Made by a program: the position numbers and the translations under genes
Part shown: positions 14,490 through 23,814 of the stretch, in pieces
How the letters are laid out: the number at the start of each line of letters is the position of its first letter
How positions within the stretch are numbered: the stretch's first letter is position 1
The notes under the pieces: model-generated
What the model was told of the DNA's origin: nothing
Database searches by the model: none
The model's input: the letters and a program-made list of their open reading frames with translations, nothing else
Assembly: GCF_022846615.1 (NCBI RefSeq)
Contig: NZ_AP025637.1
Location: forward strand, 2,257,001-2,321,000
Reading direction: 5' to 3'
Length of the DNA: 64,000 nucleotides
Source of the DNA: Roseomonas fluvialis
GTDB taxonomy: Bacteria; Pseudomonadota; Alphaproteobacteria; Acetobacterales; Acetobacteraceae

Positions 14490-15592
14490 TGGACTCGCTG
14501 CCCGGCGATCACGGCCGGGGCGGGGAGGCGGCTGCCGTCTCGACCCGTACGAAGACGCCACGCGCGCGCCCGGCGGCACGCGCGCCATACCCCTTCGCGG
14601 CAATCGTCGCGCAGGAGGAAATGCTCCGCGCGCTGCTGGTCGCCGCGGTGGATGGCAGCATCGGCGGCGTACTGGTCCTGGGGGACCGCGGGACCGGCAA
14701 GTCCACCGCAGTGCGCGCGCTCGCCGCGCTGTTGCCGCCGATGAAGGCGGTGGAGGGCTGCCGCTTCGGCTGCGACCCGTCCGATGTCGCTGCGCTGTGC
14801 GACGCGTGCCGCGGCAAGGCTCGCCTGCGCGCGATCGAGGTGCCGGTGCCGGTGGTCGACCTGCCGCTCGGCGCCACCGAGGACCGCGTAGCCGGTGCGC
14901 TCGACATCGAACGCGCCCTGGCCGATGGCGTAAAGGCTTTCGAACCCGGGCTGCTGGCCCGCGCGCATCGTGGCTTCCTGTACATCGACGAGGTGAACCT
15001 GCTCGAGGATCACCTGGTCGACCTGCTGCTTGATGTCGCAGCGTCCGGCGAGAACCTGGTGGAACGCGAGGGCATCAGCATCCGTCATCCCGCACGCTTC
15101 GTGCTGGTGGGATCCGGCAATCCGGAGGAAGGCGAACTCCGCCCGCAGTTGCTCGACCGCTTCGGCCTGTGTGTCGAAGTTCGCACGCCGACCGACCTGC
15201 CGACGCGCATCGAGGTCATCCGCCGCCGCGATTCCTACGAACGTGACCACGCCGCCTTCTGTGCTGCGTGGGAGAAGGAACAGGCGAAGCTGCGCCGTCG
15301 TATCCTCGCCGCGCGTGCCGCGCTGCCCGCCATCGAGGTGCCGGATGCCGCGCTGGAACGCGCCGCGCAGCTGTGCATGGCGCTCGGCACGGATGGGCTG
15401 CGCGGAGAGCTCACGCTGATCCGCGCCGCACGCGCGCATGCGGCGCTGGAGGGGCTCTCGAGCGTCGGCGATGCGGAACTGCGCGCCGTGGCCAGTCCCG
15501 CGCTACGTCACAGGCTGCGCCGCAATCCGCTGGACGAGACGTCCTCCTCCACCCGGGTCGATCGCGCCGTCGGCGAGTTGTTCGGGCCGTGA
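14489..15592 (+). CDS. bchI: Magnesium chelatase subunit I
   Basis: This 367-residue AAA+ ATPase forms the ring that, with BchD, drives Mg2+ insertion by BchH. Walker A is GDRGTGKST and Walker B is GFLYIDEVNLL; a further conserved segment is GSGNPEEGELRPQLLDRFGL with the arginine finger region. The N-terminal 30 residues before PYPFAAIVAQEEM are longer than in most relatives and rich in glycine and arginine. The ATG at 14489 overlaps the hemA stop; a GTG at 14456 would add eleven residues but lies inside hemA. The bchD GTG start overlaps the stop. Confidence 0.96.
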   Translation: MDSLPGDHGRGGEAAAVSTRTKTPRARPAARAPYPFAAIVAQEEMLRALLVAAVDGSIGGVLVLGDRGTGKSTAVRALAALLPPMKAVEGCRFGCDPSDVAALCDACRGKARLRAIEVPVPVVDLPLGATEDRVAGALDIERALADGVKAFEPGLLARAHRGFLYIDEVNLLEDHLVDLLLDVAASGENLVEREGISIRHPARFVLVGSGNPEEGELRPQLLDRFGLCVEVRTPTDLPTRIEVIRRRDSYERDHAAFCAAWEKEQAKLRRRILAARAALPAIEVPDAALERAAQLCMALGTDGLRGELTLIRAARAHAALEGLSSVGDAELRAVASPALRHRLRRNPLDETSSSTRVDRAVGELFGP

Positions 15593-17337
15593 GCCAGGCC
15601 GGCGACGGGCGCGCTCCGCCGCGCGCGGCGCCGGACCCTGCAGTGGCGGCGGACCAGCGCGCCGCCGCCTTTCTGCTCGCGGTGGATCCTGTCGGTTTGG
15701 GCGGCGCCGTGCTGCGTGCGGGACCGGGTCCCGAGCGCGATGGATGGCTTGCGCTGCTGCGCGCGGCGTTGCCGCTGGGTGGCGCGTGGCGGCGCATGCC
15801 GGCCTCGGTGCCGGATTCGCGCCTGCTGGGGGGCCTCGACCTCACGGCGACCCTGGCGGCGGGGCGGCCGGTCGCGGAGCGTGGCGTGCTCGCCGAAGCC
15901 GATGGCGGCGTGCTGCTGCTCGCCATGGCGGAACGCGCCGCGCCCGGCATGGCTGCGCGCATCGCGGCCGTGATGGATGCGCATGAGGTCGCGTTGGAAC
16001 GCGATGGTATCGCGCGGCGCCTGCCAGCGCGCTTCGGCCTGGTCGCGCTGGACGAGGGCATCGAGGATGAGGGCGTGGCGCAACCGCTGTGCGACCGCCT
16101 CGCCTTCCACATCGTACCGCTGCCGCCTGGCGCGCCGGACGCCTTGCCCGACATGGTGGCCGCGCGCGCCCGGCTGAACGCCGTGCAGGTACCGGATGAG
16201 GTGACCGAGGCGCTGTGTGGTGCGGCCGTCGCGCTCGGCATCGCGTCGCTGCGCGCGCCGATGCTGGCGCAGCGCGCTGCCATTGCCGCCGCCGCGCTGG
16301 CCGGTCGCGACACCGTCGCGCCCGAGGATGCGGCGCTGGCGGCCCGGCTGGTGCTGGCGCCGCGCGCCACGCGCCTGCCGGAAGCCCCGCCCGCCGAGGA
16401 ACCGCCGCCGCCCGAACAGGGTGAGGCGCGGGACGCCCCCAAGGGCGAAGCTACCGATGCGCCGCTCGAGGACCGGGTGCTGGATGCCGCGCGCGCCGTG
16501 CTGCCGGAGGGACTGCTGGCGGGCCTCGGCGCCGGGCTGCGCGATGCAGCGCGGCGGTCGTCGCCGGATGGTCGCGCTGGGTCTCGCCACGCCACTCCGC
16601 TGCGCGGTCGCCCGGCCGGCACGCGCCAGGGCGAATGGCGTGCTGGTGCGCGGCTTGCGCTGGTCGAGACGTTGCGCGCGGCAGCACCGTGGCAGCCCAT
16701 CCGTCGGCGCGGGCGCACCGGCGGGCCGCGCCTGCTCGTGAAGCGCGAGGATATCCGCCTGCGCCGTTTCGAAGCCCCGCAGGAGACGACCGCGATCTTC
16801 GTGGTGGATGCGTCCGGTTCCGCCGCGATGCACCGGCTGTCGGAAGCCAAGGGAGCGGTCGAACTTCTGCTGGCCGACTGCTACGTGCGCCGCGACAAGG
16901 TGGCGTTGATCGGCTTCCGCGGGCGCGGCGCGGATGTGCTGCTGCCGCCCACCGCATCGCTGGTGCGGGCGAAGCGATCGCTGGCGGGTCTGCCCGGCGG
17001 GGGCGGCACGCCGCTCGCGGCTGGACTGGATACAGCGCGCGGCATGGCCGAGGCCTGCCGGCGCGCCGGGCGCACGCCGCTGCTGGTGTTGCTGACCGAT
17101 GGCCGCGCCAATGTCGCGCGCGATGGCACCGGCGGGCGGGCCCAGGCGGAAGCCGATGCGCTCGATGCCGCGAAGCCGCTGCGAATCGCGGGCGTTCCGG
17201 CGCTGTTGGTCGATACCGCGCCGCGGCCGCAAGCCTTCGCGCGGGATCTCGCGGCCGCGATGGGCGCGCGCTACCTGCCGCTGCCCATGGCCGATGCGGC
17301 GCGCCTGTCCGGCGCCGTGCGCGATGCGGCGGCCTGA
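15589..17337 (+). CDS. bchD: Magnesium chelatase subunit D
   Basis: This 582-residue protein is the D subunit of magnesium chelatase. The N-terminal half is a degenerate AAA+ domain without an intact Walker A; a proline- and acid-rich linker follows near residue 265 (PEAPPAEEPPPPEQGE). The C-terminal half is an integrin I/von Willebrand A domain with the MIDAS motif DASGS in FVVDASGSAAMHR and the GGTPLAAGLD and LLTDGRAN segments. The GTG at 15589 overlaps the bchI stop as GTGA; an earlier in-frame codon at 15268 lies wholly inside bchI and is a less likely start. bchO begins three bases after the stop. Confidence 0.95.
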   Translation: MSQAGDGRAPPRAAPDPAVAADQRAAAFLLAVDPVGLGGAVLRAGPGPERDGWLALLRAALPLGGAWRRMPASVPDSRLLGGLDLTATLAAGRPVAERGVLAEADGGVLLLAMAERAAPGMAARIAAVMDAHEVALERDGIARRLPARFGLVALDEGIEDEGVAQPLCDRLAFHIVPLPPGAPDALPDMVAARARLNAVQVPDEVTEALCGAAVALGIASLRAPMLAQRAAIAAAALAGRDTVAPEDAALAARLVLAPRATRLPEAPPAEEPPPPEQGEARDAPKGEATDAPLEDRVLDAARAVLPEGLLAGLGAGLRDAARRSSPDGRAGSRHATPLRGRPAGTRQGEWRAGARLALVETLRAAAPWQPIRRRGRTGGPRLLVKREDIRLRRFEAPQETTAIFVVDASGSAAMHRLSEAKGAVELLLADCYVRRDKVALIGFRGRGADVLLPPTASLVRAKRSLAGLPGGGGTPLAAGLDTARGMAEACRRAGRTPLLVLLTDGRANVARDGTGGRAQAEADALDAAKPLRIAGVPALLVDTAPRPQAFARDLAAAMGARYLPLPMADAARLSGAVRDAAA

Positions 17338-17339
17338 CC

Positions 17340-18224
17340 ATGAGCGATCGCCCTGCCTGGCCCGTTGATGGCCGCGACTGGCCAAACCGGGAGCACAGCC
17401 GGTTCCTGCGGGCCGGCGGCGTCGATTGGCACGTGCAGGTGGCGGGGCAGGGGCCGGTTGTGTTGCTGCTGCACGGCACCGCGGCGGCGACGCATTCCTG
17501 GCGCGACGTCCTGCCGCTGCTGGCAAGGCACGCGACCGTGGTGGCGCCCGACCTGCCCGGGCACGGCTTCACCAGCATGCCGGGAGATCCGGGGCTGACG
17601 CTGCCCGGCATGGCGCGGCTGGTCGAAGCGCTGCTCGGGGCGCTGGGCCTGAAGCCTGACCTCGCCGTCGGGCATTCCGCCGGCGCCGCCGTGGCGCTCC
17701 GCATGGCGCTGGATGGGCGAATCACACCGCGCGAGGTGGTCAGCCTGAACGGCGCGCTCACGCCGCTCGGGGAGGAGCACGCCGCCTTTTTCACACGCGC
17801 TGCCCGGCTGCTGGTGGGCCTGCCCTTCGTGCCGAAGCTGTTCGCCTGGCGTGCCGCGAATCGTGAAGTGGCCGCACGGCTGCTGCGCGACACCGGATCG
17901 ACCATCGATGCGCGCGGCGTGGACCTCTATGCCCGGCTGTTCCGGCGCGCTGGGCATCTCGCGGGCGCGCTGCGCATGATGGCGAACTGGGACCTGCGGC
18001 CGCTGCTGCGCGATCTGCCGCGCCTCACGCCTGACCTGCTGCTGGTGGTGGGCGCCAATGACCGCACCATCGCGCCGAGCAAGGCGCGCCGCATCCAGCA
18101 GTTGCTGCCACGCGCGCGGATCGAGACGCTGCCACGGCTCGGGCACCTGGCGCATGAGGAGCGCCCCGACATCGTGGCGGACCTGTTGCTGCGCGAACTG
18201 ACGGCGGAGATGGCCGAGCCTTGA
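17340..18224 (+). CDS. bchO: Alpha/beta hydrolase BchO
   Basis: This 294-residue alpha/beta-fold hydrolase is the bchO product that accompanies bchI and bchD in purple bacteria; its substrate is not established, though a role near magnesium chelation is generally assumed. The oxyanion-hole segment is LLLHGTAAATHSW near residue 43, the nucleophile elbow is GHSAG with serine near residue 108, and the catalytic histidine is probably in RLGHLAHEERPD near the C-terminus. The N-terminus SDRPAWPVDGRDWPNREHSRFL is typical of BchO. The stop overlaps a TTG start of the next gene. Confidence 0.92.
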   Translation: MSDRPAWPVDGRDWPNREHSRFLRAGGVDWHVQVAGQGPVVLLLHGTAAATHSWRDVLPLLARHATVVAPDLPGHGFTSMPGDPGLTLPGMARLVEALLGALGLKPDLAVGHSAGAAVALRMALDGRITPREVVSLNGALTPLGEEHAAFFTRAARLLVGLPFVPKLFAWRAANREVAARLLRDTGSTIDARGVDLYARLFRRAGHLAGALRMMANWDLRPLLRDLPRLTPDLLLVVGANDRTIAPSKARRIQQLLPRARIETLPRLGHLAHEERPDIVADLLLRELTAEMAEP

Positions 18225-19510
18225 GCATCCCCGCTTCCCACCCGCTGCGCGTCGAGCTGAACGACGAGGTGCATGCGCGCCCGCCGGAGGCGCTTGCCCC
18301 GCCCTGCCGCATCTCGCATATCGCGCTGATCCCGCCGGAGGGCGCGCCGCGCGACCAGGCTTTGGCCGCCGTGCAGGATCTGGCGCGGCGCCACGGCGCG
18401 CCGCCGCCGGAGGCCGGGGCGGCGCATTACAGCGCCGACCTCGGCCCGTACCGCCTGAAGTGGGAACGCCACACCGAGTTCAGCCGCTTCATGGTGATCG
18501 TGCGCGGCGTCGCGGCCGATCCCTTCTCGACCACCGCCTTCAACGTCCTGCCGGCCGACTGGATCGAGGCGCTGCCCGGCCGGGTGATCGCCGCGCAGCA
18601 TGTGGCGCTGGTGCCCGATGACAGCGCGCCGCTCGACCTTGCCGCGCTCTCGGCGCGCTACTTCGCCGGCAACCACCTGATCGGCGCGGAGGTCAGCGGC
18701 GGGCGCGCCACCGCCATCACCGATTTCCGCATCCAGGCCGACGGCTTCAGCCGCTTTCTGCTGCTCGACCGAGGAACCGGCGAGAGGCAGGCCGGGCGGA
18801 TCGTGCAGCGGCTGCTCGAGATCGACACCTACCGCGTCATGGCGCTGCTCGCCTTCCCGTTGGCGCGCGAACTCTCGCCCGTGCTGGCGGCGCATGAGCG
18901 CGAACTGGCGGCCGTGGCCGATGCGCTGGTGAACTGCGGCGAGAACGACGAACCCGTGCTGCTCGATCGCCTGACGCGTCTCGCTGCCGAGACCGAGAGC
19001 GGGGAGGCGCGCAACCGCTACCGCTTCTCCGCCGCTGCAGCCTACTACGAGATCGTGCAGCGCCGCATCGACGACCTGCGCGAGGGCCGCATCGAGGGCA
19101 TGCAGACGGTGCGCGAATTCACCGAGCGGCGGCTGGCACCGGCGATGAACACCTGCCTGGCGATGGCGCAGCGGCAGGAAATGCTCTCGCAGCGCGTCGC
19201 GCGCGCAACGCAGTTGCTCTCGACGCGCGTGGACCTGACGCGCGAACGGCAGAACCAGGCGCTGCTGGCCTCGATGGACCGGCGTGCACGGCAGCAATTG
19301 CGCCTGCAGCAGACGGTCGAAGGGCTCTCGGTCGCGGCCATCACCTACTACGTGGTCGGGCTGATCGCCTATGCGGCGAAGGCGCTGTCGGACACGCGGC
19401 TGCCGATCCGCGACGATGTGGTGACGGGCCTCGCGGTGCCGCTGGTCGCACTGCTTGTGTATTCAGCGACGCGCCGCGTGCGGCGCCGCATGGAGCGGGA
19501 GGACACATGA
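18221..19510 (+). CDS. DUF3422 family membrane-anchored protein
   Basis: This 429-residue protein belongs to the DUF3422 family of unknown function. The N-terminal part has the family's VELNDEVHARPPEAL motif and the segment LKWERHTEFSRFMVI, then a long helical region rich in arginine and glutamine (residues about 250-370) that may be coiled coil, then two membrane helices near the C-terminus (VAAITYYVVGLIAYAAKAL and VTGLAVPLVALLVYSA). It would start at a TTG that overlaps the bchO stop (TTGA); no better ATG is available upstream. Its stop overlaps crtB by ATGA. Members usually occur outside photosynthesis clusters, so its position between bchO and crtB is unusual; the role here is unknown. 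Confidence 0.85.
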   Translation: MSIPASHPLRVELNDEVHARPPEALAPPCRISHIALIPPEGAPRDQALAAVQDLARRHGAPPPEAGAAHYSADLGPYRLKWERHTEFSRFMVIVRGVAADPFSTTAFNVLPADWIEALPGRVIAAQHVALVPDDSAPLDLAALSARYFAGNHLIGAEVSGGRATAITDFRIQADGFSRFLLLDRGTGERQAGRIVQRLLEIDTYRVMALLAFPLARELSPVLAAHERELAAVADALVNCGENDEPVLLDRLTRLAAETESGEARNRYRFSAAAAYYEIVQRRIDDLREGRIEGMQTVREFTERRLAPAMNTCLAMAQRQEMLSQRVARATQLLSTRVDLTRERQNQALLASMDRRARQQLRLQQTVEGLSVAAITYYVVGLIAYAAKALSDTRLPIRDDVVTGLAVPLVALLVYSATRRVRRRMEREDT

Positions 19511-20565
19511 CCGGATTTCGCATTGCCGAGTCCGACCTCGATCACTGCCGGCGCTTGCTGGCGGGGGGATCGAAGTCCTTTCATGCGGCGTCGATGCTGC
19601 TGCCGCGGCGCATCGCGGCACCTGCCACGGCGCTCTATGCCTTCTGCCGCGTGGCGGATGACGAGATCGACCTGTCGCAGGGTAAGCAGGCGGCGATGCT
19701 CCGGCTGCTCGCGCGGCTAGATGCCGCCTATGCCGGCACGCCGCAGGATGACCCCGTGGACCGCGCCTTCGCCGCCGTGGTGCACCATTTCGGCATCCCG
19801 CGCGCCTTGCCCGGCGCGCTGCTCGAGGGCCTGGCCTGGGATGCAGCCGGGCGGCGCTATGAGAACATGGCCGAGCTCGAGGCCTATGCCACGCGCGTGG
19901 CGAGCGCGGTGGGCGCGATGATGACGCTGCTCATGGGCGTGCGCGACAGCGATGCAATCGCGCGGGCCTGCGACCTTGGTCTCGGGATGCAACTGACCAA
20001 CATCGCGCGCGACATCGGCGAGGATGCGCGCGAGGGCCGACTGTTCCTGCCGCTGTGCTGGCTGCGCGAGGAGGGCATCTCGGCTGAGGATTTCCTCGCC
20101 GCGCCACGGTTCACGCCATCGATCGGTCGGCTGACGGCGCGGCTGCTTTCGGCAGCTGACCGGCATTACACGCGCGCCGAATCCGGCATCCGCCTGCTGC
20201 CGCGCGATTGCCGCGCGGGGATCGGCGCCGCGCGTGTGATCTACGCCGAGATTGGGCGCGAGGTGGAACGCAACGGGTTCGATTCCGTCAGCCGGCGCGC
20301 GGTGGTGCCGGGCTGGCGCAAGGCCGTGCTGCTGGCGCGCGCCGCTGGGTCGCTGGTCGGGCGGCGCGACGGTGCGACCGAGCCGCCCTGCGAAGCGGCG
20401 ACCTACCTCGTGGATGCGGTGGCCGCGGCACCGCGCCCGCGCGGCCTGATCCCGCGCGGCTGGGGATCGCGCCTTGTCTGGGCGCTTGAGCTCATGGACC
20501 AGATCGACCGGGACGGTGCGCAGCAGCCGCGCCCGTTCAATCCGTCAACTGTCAGCGCAGATTGA
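19507..20565 (+). CDS. crtB: Phytoene synthase
   Basis: This 352-residue enzyme joins two geranylgeranyl diphosphates to phytoene, the first carotenoid-specific step. Both aspartate-rich Mg-diphosphate motifs are visible: RVADDEID near residue 50 and NIARDIGEDAREGR near residue 162. Further signatures are GSKSFHAAS near the N-terminus and a long C-terminal helical region. It overlaps the DUF3422 gene by ATGA. It is separated from crtI by about 14 kb, although crtB and crtI are adjacent in many purple bacteria. The stop codon lies inside a PpsR-type operator (20550-20567) that probably belongs to bchE downstream. Confidence 0.94.
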   Translation: MTGFRIAESDLDHCRRLLAGGSKSFHAASMLLPRRIAAPATALYAFCRVADDEIDLSQGKQAAMLRLLARLDAAYAGTPQDDPVDRAFAAVVHHFGIPRALPGALLEGLAWDAAGRRYENMAELEAYATRVASAVGAMMTLLMGVRDSDAIARACDLGLGMQLTNIARDIGEDAREGRLFLPLCWLREEGISAEDFLAAPRFTPSIGRLTARLLSAADRHYTRAESGIRLLPRDCRAGIGAARVIYAEIGREVERNGFDSVSRRAVVPGWRKAVLLARAAGSLVGRRDGATEPPCEAATYLVDAVAAAPRPRGLIPRGWGSRLVWALELMDQIDRDGAQQPRPFNPSTVSAD

Positions 20566-20567
20566 CA
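20550..20567 (+). promoter_or_regulatory. PpsR/CrtJ-type operator upstream of bchE
   Basis: The 18 bases read TGTCA-N8-TGACA, an exact match to the TGT-N12-ACA palindrome bound by the PpsR/CrtJ repressor. The right half is also a perfect -35-like TTGACA (20562-20567), although no convincing -10 follows at 17 bases. The site straddles the crtB stop and ends 73 bases before the bchE start. Binding is inferred from motif and context; ppsR itself is not in this window. Confidence 0.7.
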
Positions 20568-20640
20568 CAGCGCAAAGCGCGGAGGGCCTGAAGCGCCCCA
20601 GCCTGTCCAACGCCGCGAGGGATGCGGCGGGAGGCCAGGG

Positions 20641-22299
20641 ATGCGCATCGTTCTCATTCATCCGAACTACCACTCCGGCGGCGCCGAGATCGCCGGGAAC
20701 TGGCCGCCATCCTGGGTTGCCTACCTGTCCGGCTTCCTGAAGGCGGCGGGCTACACCGACATCACTTTCATCGACGCGATGACGAACCACCTGACGCATG
20801 ACCAGGTGCGCGAACGTCTGGCCGAACTGAAGCCGGACCTGATCGGTGCCACCGCCATCACGCCTGCGATCTACGAGGCCGAGTCGCTGCTCAAGCTGGC
20901 GAAGGAGACCTGCCCGCAGGCGGTCACCGTGCTGGGCGGCATCCACGGCACCTTCATGTACCCTCAGGTGCTGGCCGAAGCGCCCTGGATCGACGTGGTG
21001 GTGCGCGGAGAGGGCGAGCAGGTGCTGCTCGACTTGGTGCGCTGCATCGACGAAGGCCGCTGGCCCACCGAACGCGCCAGCGTGAAGGGAATCGCCTTCG
21101 CCGCCGAGGATGGCACGGTCGTGGCGAACGCCGCCTGCCCGCCGATCAAGGAGGTGGACCGCATCGTCGCGGACTGGGGCATCCTCGACTGGTCGAAGTA
21201 CATCTACATCCCGATGAATACGAAGGTCGCGATCCCGAACCTCGCGCGCGGCTGCCCCTTCACCTGTTCCTTCTGCAGCCAGTGGAAATTCTGGCGTGAC
21301 TACCGCGTGCGCGACCCGAAGAAGGTGGTGGACGAGATCGAGGACCTGGTGCGCAACCACGGCGTCGGTTTCTTCATCCTGGCGGACGAGGAACCCACCA
21401 TCCACAAGAAGAAGTTCGTGGAGTTCTGCGAGGCGCTGATCGAGCGCAACCTGCCGGTGCTCTGGGGCATCAACACGCGCGTCACCGACATCCTGCGCGA
21501 CGAGGCGCTGCTGCCGCTCTATCGCAAGGCCGGGCTGATCCACATCTCGCTGGGCACGGAAGCGGCGGCGCAGCTGAAGCTCGACCGGTTCAACAAGGAG
21601 ACCACGGTCGCGCAGAACAAGAAGGCCATCCAGCTGCTGCGCCAGAACGGCATCGTCGCCGAGGCGCAGTTCATTGTCGGCCTCGAGAACGAGACGGTCG
21701 AGACGCTGGAAGAGACCTATCGCATGGCACTCGACTGGAACCCCGACATGGCGAACTGGGCGATGTACACGCCCTGGCCGTTCAACGACCTGTTCAAGGA
21801 GCTGGGCGACAAGGTCGAGGTGTTCGACTTCTCGAAGTACAATTTCGTCACGCCGATCATGAAGCCAGACGCGATCGACCGCGCCACGCTGCTCGACCGG
21901 ACCATGCACAACTACCGGCGCTTCTACCTGCGCAAGGCGCTGCTCGGCTACCCGTGGATCCGGGACAAGGTGAAGCGGAAGTACATGCTCGGCTGCCTGT
22001 GGGCCTTTGCGAAGTCCGGCTTCCAGCGGACGTTCTACGACCTCGGCAAGGTCGGCTACTGGGGGCCGCAGTCGAAGAAGAAGGTGGATTTCCACTTCGA
22101 CGAATCGCGCACGCTGACAACCGAGGCCGCGCGCGCGCCGCACAACGCGATGTGGAAGACAATGCATCGCCCGAAGGTGAAGATCCCGGCGGCGAATGCG
22201 GATGTTCGCGCCTGCGGTGGCGGCGATGAACAACTGACCGAGGCGCAAATGGATGCCGCCGCGGCGCCGCGCGAAAGGGCGACGCTGCTGGGGGATTGA
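20641..22299 (+). CDS. bchE: Anaerobic magnesium-protoporphyrin IX monomethyl ester cyclase
   Basis: This 552-residue radical-SAM enzyme closes the isocyclic ring without oxygen, using water as the oxygen source. An N-terminal cobalamin-binding-like domain (residues 1-150; [20 protein letters not shown], then [11 protein letters not shown]) precedes the radical-SAM core with cysteines 205, 209 and 212 in [12 protein letters not shown]. Downstream segments such as [14 protein letters not shown] and [11 protein letters not shown] are typical of BchE. The ATG follows GGGAGGCCAGGG. It is probably one transcription unit with bchJ and has its own PpsR-type operator. It duplicates the step catalysed by AcsF in this cluster. 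Confidence 0.96.
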   Translation: MRIVLIHPNYHSGGAEIAGNWPPSWVAYLSGFLKAAGYTDITFIDAMTNHLTHDQVRERLAELKPDLIGATAITPAIYEAESLLKLAKETCPQAVTVLGGIHGTFMYPQVLAEAPWIDVVVRGEGEQVLLDLVRCIDEGRWPTERASVKGIAFAAEDGTVVANAACPPIKEVDRIVADWGILDWSKYIYIPMNTKVAIPNLARGCPFTCSFCSQWKFWRDYRVRDPKKVVDEIEDLVRNHGVGFFILADEEPTIHKKKFVEFCEALIERNLPVLWGINTRVTDILRDEALLPLYRKAGLIHISLGTEAAAQLKLDRFNKETTVAQNKKAIQLLRQNGIVAEAQFIVGLENETVETLEETYRMALDWNPDMANWAMYTPWPFNDLFKELGDKVEVFDFSKYNFVTPIMKPDAIDRATLLDRTMHNYRRFYLRKALLGYPWIRDKVKRKYMLGCLWAFAKSGFQRTFYDLGKVGYWGPQSKKKVDFHFDESRTLTTEAARAPHNAMWKTMHRPKVKIPAANADVRACGGGDEQLTEAQMDAAAAPRERATLLGD

Positions 22300-22303
22300 C
22301 GCC

Positions 22304-22894
22304 ATGGCGCATGTCGCAGCGCGCATCGGCCCGAACGCTGTCACGCGCCTCGCCGAGGCGCTGGACGCGCTGCGCGGCCACGCCGACACGCTCGCGGTCT
22401 TCGCCCGGGCCGGCCTCTCGCACAGGCTGCACGAGCCGCCCGAGCGCATGGTGGACGAAGCCGAAGTCGTCGCGCTGCACGGCGCCCTGCGCGGCCTGGT
22501 GCCGCGCGACCAGGCAGCGGCAATCGCCGCCGATGCCGGGCGGCGCACCGCGGACTACCTGATCGCGCATCGCATACCGCGGGTGATGCGCGCCGTGCTG
22601 CCGCGCCTGCCGGCTCGATGGGCGGCGCGCATCCTTCTGATGGCTATCGGGCGCCACGCCTGGACCTTTGCCGGCAGCGGGCACTTTTCCGTGCTGCGGG
22701 GCCGCGCAGTGCGCTTCAGCATCGCCGGCGGGCCGCTCGCGCGTGGAGGGCGCGCTGCAGCGCCCGTCTGCGACTACTACGCTGCGACCTTCCAGGGCCT
22801 GTTCCGTGTGCTGGTGCACCCGGCGACGCAGGTGGTCGAGACCGCCTGCGAGGCTTGCGGCGCGCCCGCCTGCATCTTCGAGGCGCGTTGGTAG
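22304..22894 (+). CDS. bchJ: BchJ, V4R-domain bacteriochlorophyll synthesis protein
   Basis: This 196-residue protein carries a V4R (4-vinyl reductase) small-molecule-binding domain toward the C-terminus, ending in VVETACEACGAPACIFEARW with a cysteine pattern CEACGxxxC that may bind metal. BchJ was first proposed as a 4-vinyl reductase; later work on BciA/BciB showed that those enzymes do that step, so BchJ is better seen as an accessory or substrate carrier. The start at 22304 lies four bases after the bchE stop. The gene ends convergently with the DUF2189 gene, one base between stops. Confidence 0.9.
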   Translation: MAHVAARIGPNAVTRLAEALDALRGHADTLAVFARAGLSHRLHEPPERMVDEAEVVALHGALRGLVPRDQAAAIAADAGRRTADYLIAHRIPRVMRAVLPRLPARWAARILLMAIGRHAWTFAGSGHFSVLRGRAVRFSIAGGPLARGGRAAAPVCDYYAATFQGLFRVLVHPATQVVETACEACGAPACIFEARW

Positions 22895-22895
22895 G

Positions 22896-23687
22896 TCAGG
22901 CCACCACCACCTTGCGGTACAGGTGCCAGGTGGCATGGCCGAGCACCGGCACCACCACCGCGAGGCCGATGAACAGCGGGACGGTTCCGATGACGAGCCC
23001 CGCCGCGACCACCACCCCCCACAGCGCCATCGCCATCGGATTGAGTATGACCGCACGGACCGAGGTGCGGATGGCGACACCCGGGCCGACCTGGCGGTCG
23101 AGAATCATGGGGAAGGACACCACGGTCAGCACCAGGACCAGCACCGCGAAGCCGCCGCCCACCAGGTTGCCGATCAGCAGCATGCGCCAGCCTGCCTGCG
23201 TGTCGATGACGTCGTGCAACAGGGCGCCCGGCGTCGCATGCGGCACCGCACCGACCGTGCTGCCGTAGATCACCTGCGCGGCCACTAGCCAAAGCAGGAA
23301 GATGCCGAGCAGCATCAGGCCCAGCAGGACGATCGATACGATGGCCGGGGACCGCAGCACGGCGAATGCGTCCAGCCACGACACGGCGTGCCCCTGTTCG
23401 CGGCGGCGGCTGATCTCGTACAGGCCGATCGCCATCAGCGGACCCATCAGCGAAAGCCCCGCGAGGAGCGGATAAAGCAAGGGCAGGAGCGGCCCGCCCC
23501 AGGCGGCGCGCGCCGCCACGAAGCCGATGACGGGATAGAGCAGCCCCAGGAAGACCAACTGCGTCGGTGCGGCGAGAAAATCATCGAACCCGCGCGAAAG
23601 CGCGTCCCGCAGGTCGGCGAGGCCGATGCGGCGCAATTCGGGTGTGGCGTGCGCCAGCGGCGCCGTCGACGTCAAGGCTCGAGCCAT
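22896..23687 (-). CDS. DUF2189 domain integral membrane protein
   Basis: This 263-residue inner-membrane protein has about six hydrophobic segments. Family features are RIGLADLRDALSRGFDDFLAAPTQ near the N-terminus and LMGPLMAIGLYEISRRREQGHAVSW, the hallmark of DUF2189. The function is unknown. It is the only leftward gene between bchJ and crtE, and it shares a 230-base divergent upstream region with crtE that contains several TGTCA/TTGACA half-sites, so it could respond to the same redox and light signals. It may equally be an unrelated insertion into the cluster. Confidence 0.82.
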   Translation of the reverse strand: MARALTSTAPLAHATPELRRIGLADLRDALSRGFDDFLAAPTQLVFLGLLYPVIGFVAARAAWGGPLLPLLYPLLAGLSLMGPLMAIGLYEISRRREQGHAVSWLDAFAVLRSPAIVSIVLLGLMLLGIFLLWLVAAQVIYGSTVGAVPHATPGALLHDVIDTQAGWRMLLIGNLVGGGFAVLVLVLTVVSFPMILDRQVGPGVAIRTSVRAVILNPMAMALWGVVVAAGLVIGTVPLFIGLAVVVPVLGHATWHLYRKVVVA

Positions 23688-23814
23688 CTTGTCCTCCGCC
23701 AGATGTGGTGCGGATGGACCCTGCCGGCGGGTGCCGACAGGCGCTCCGCAACCAGGAGATGGTGCGTCCGGAGCGCGACGGCAGGGGGTGTGTCAGGAAA
23801 GGCGTTGACGGCAC

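Noticed and set aside
15508..17526. 672-codon leftward frame antisense to bchD
   Set aside because: Shadow frame without similarity; bchD has a clear MIDAS domain on the other strand.
23791..23810. Second PpsR site TGTCA...TTGACG before crtE
   Set aside because: The spacing between TGT and ACG is 14 rather than 12 bases and the last base is wrong.
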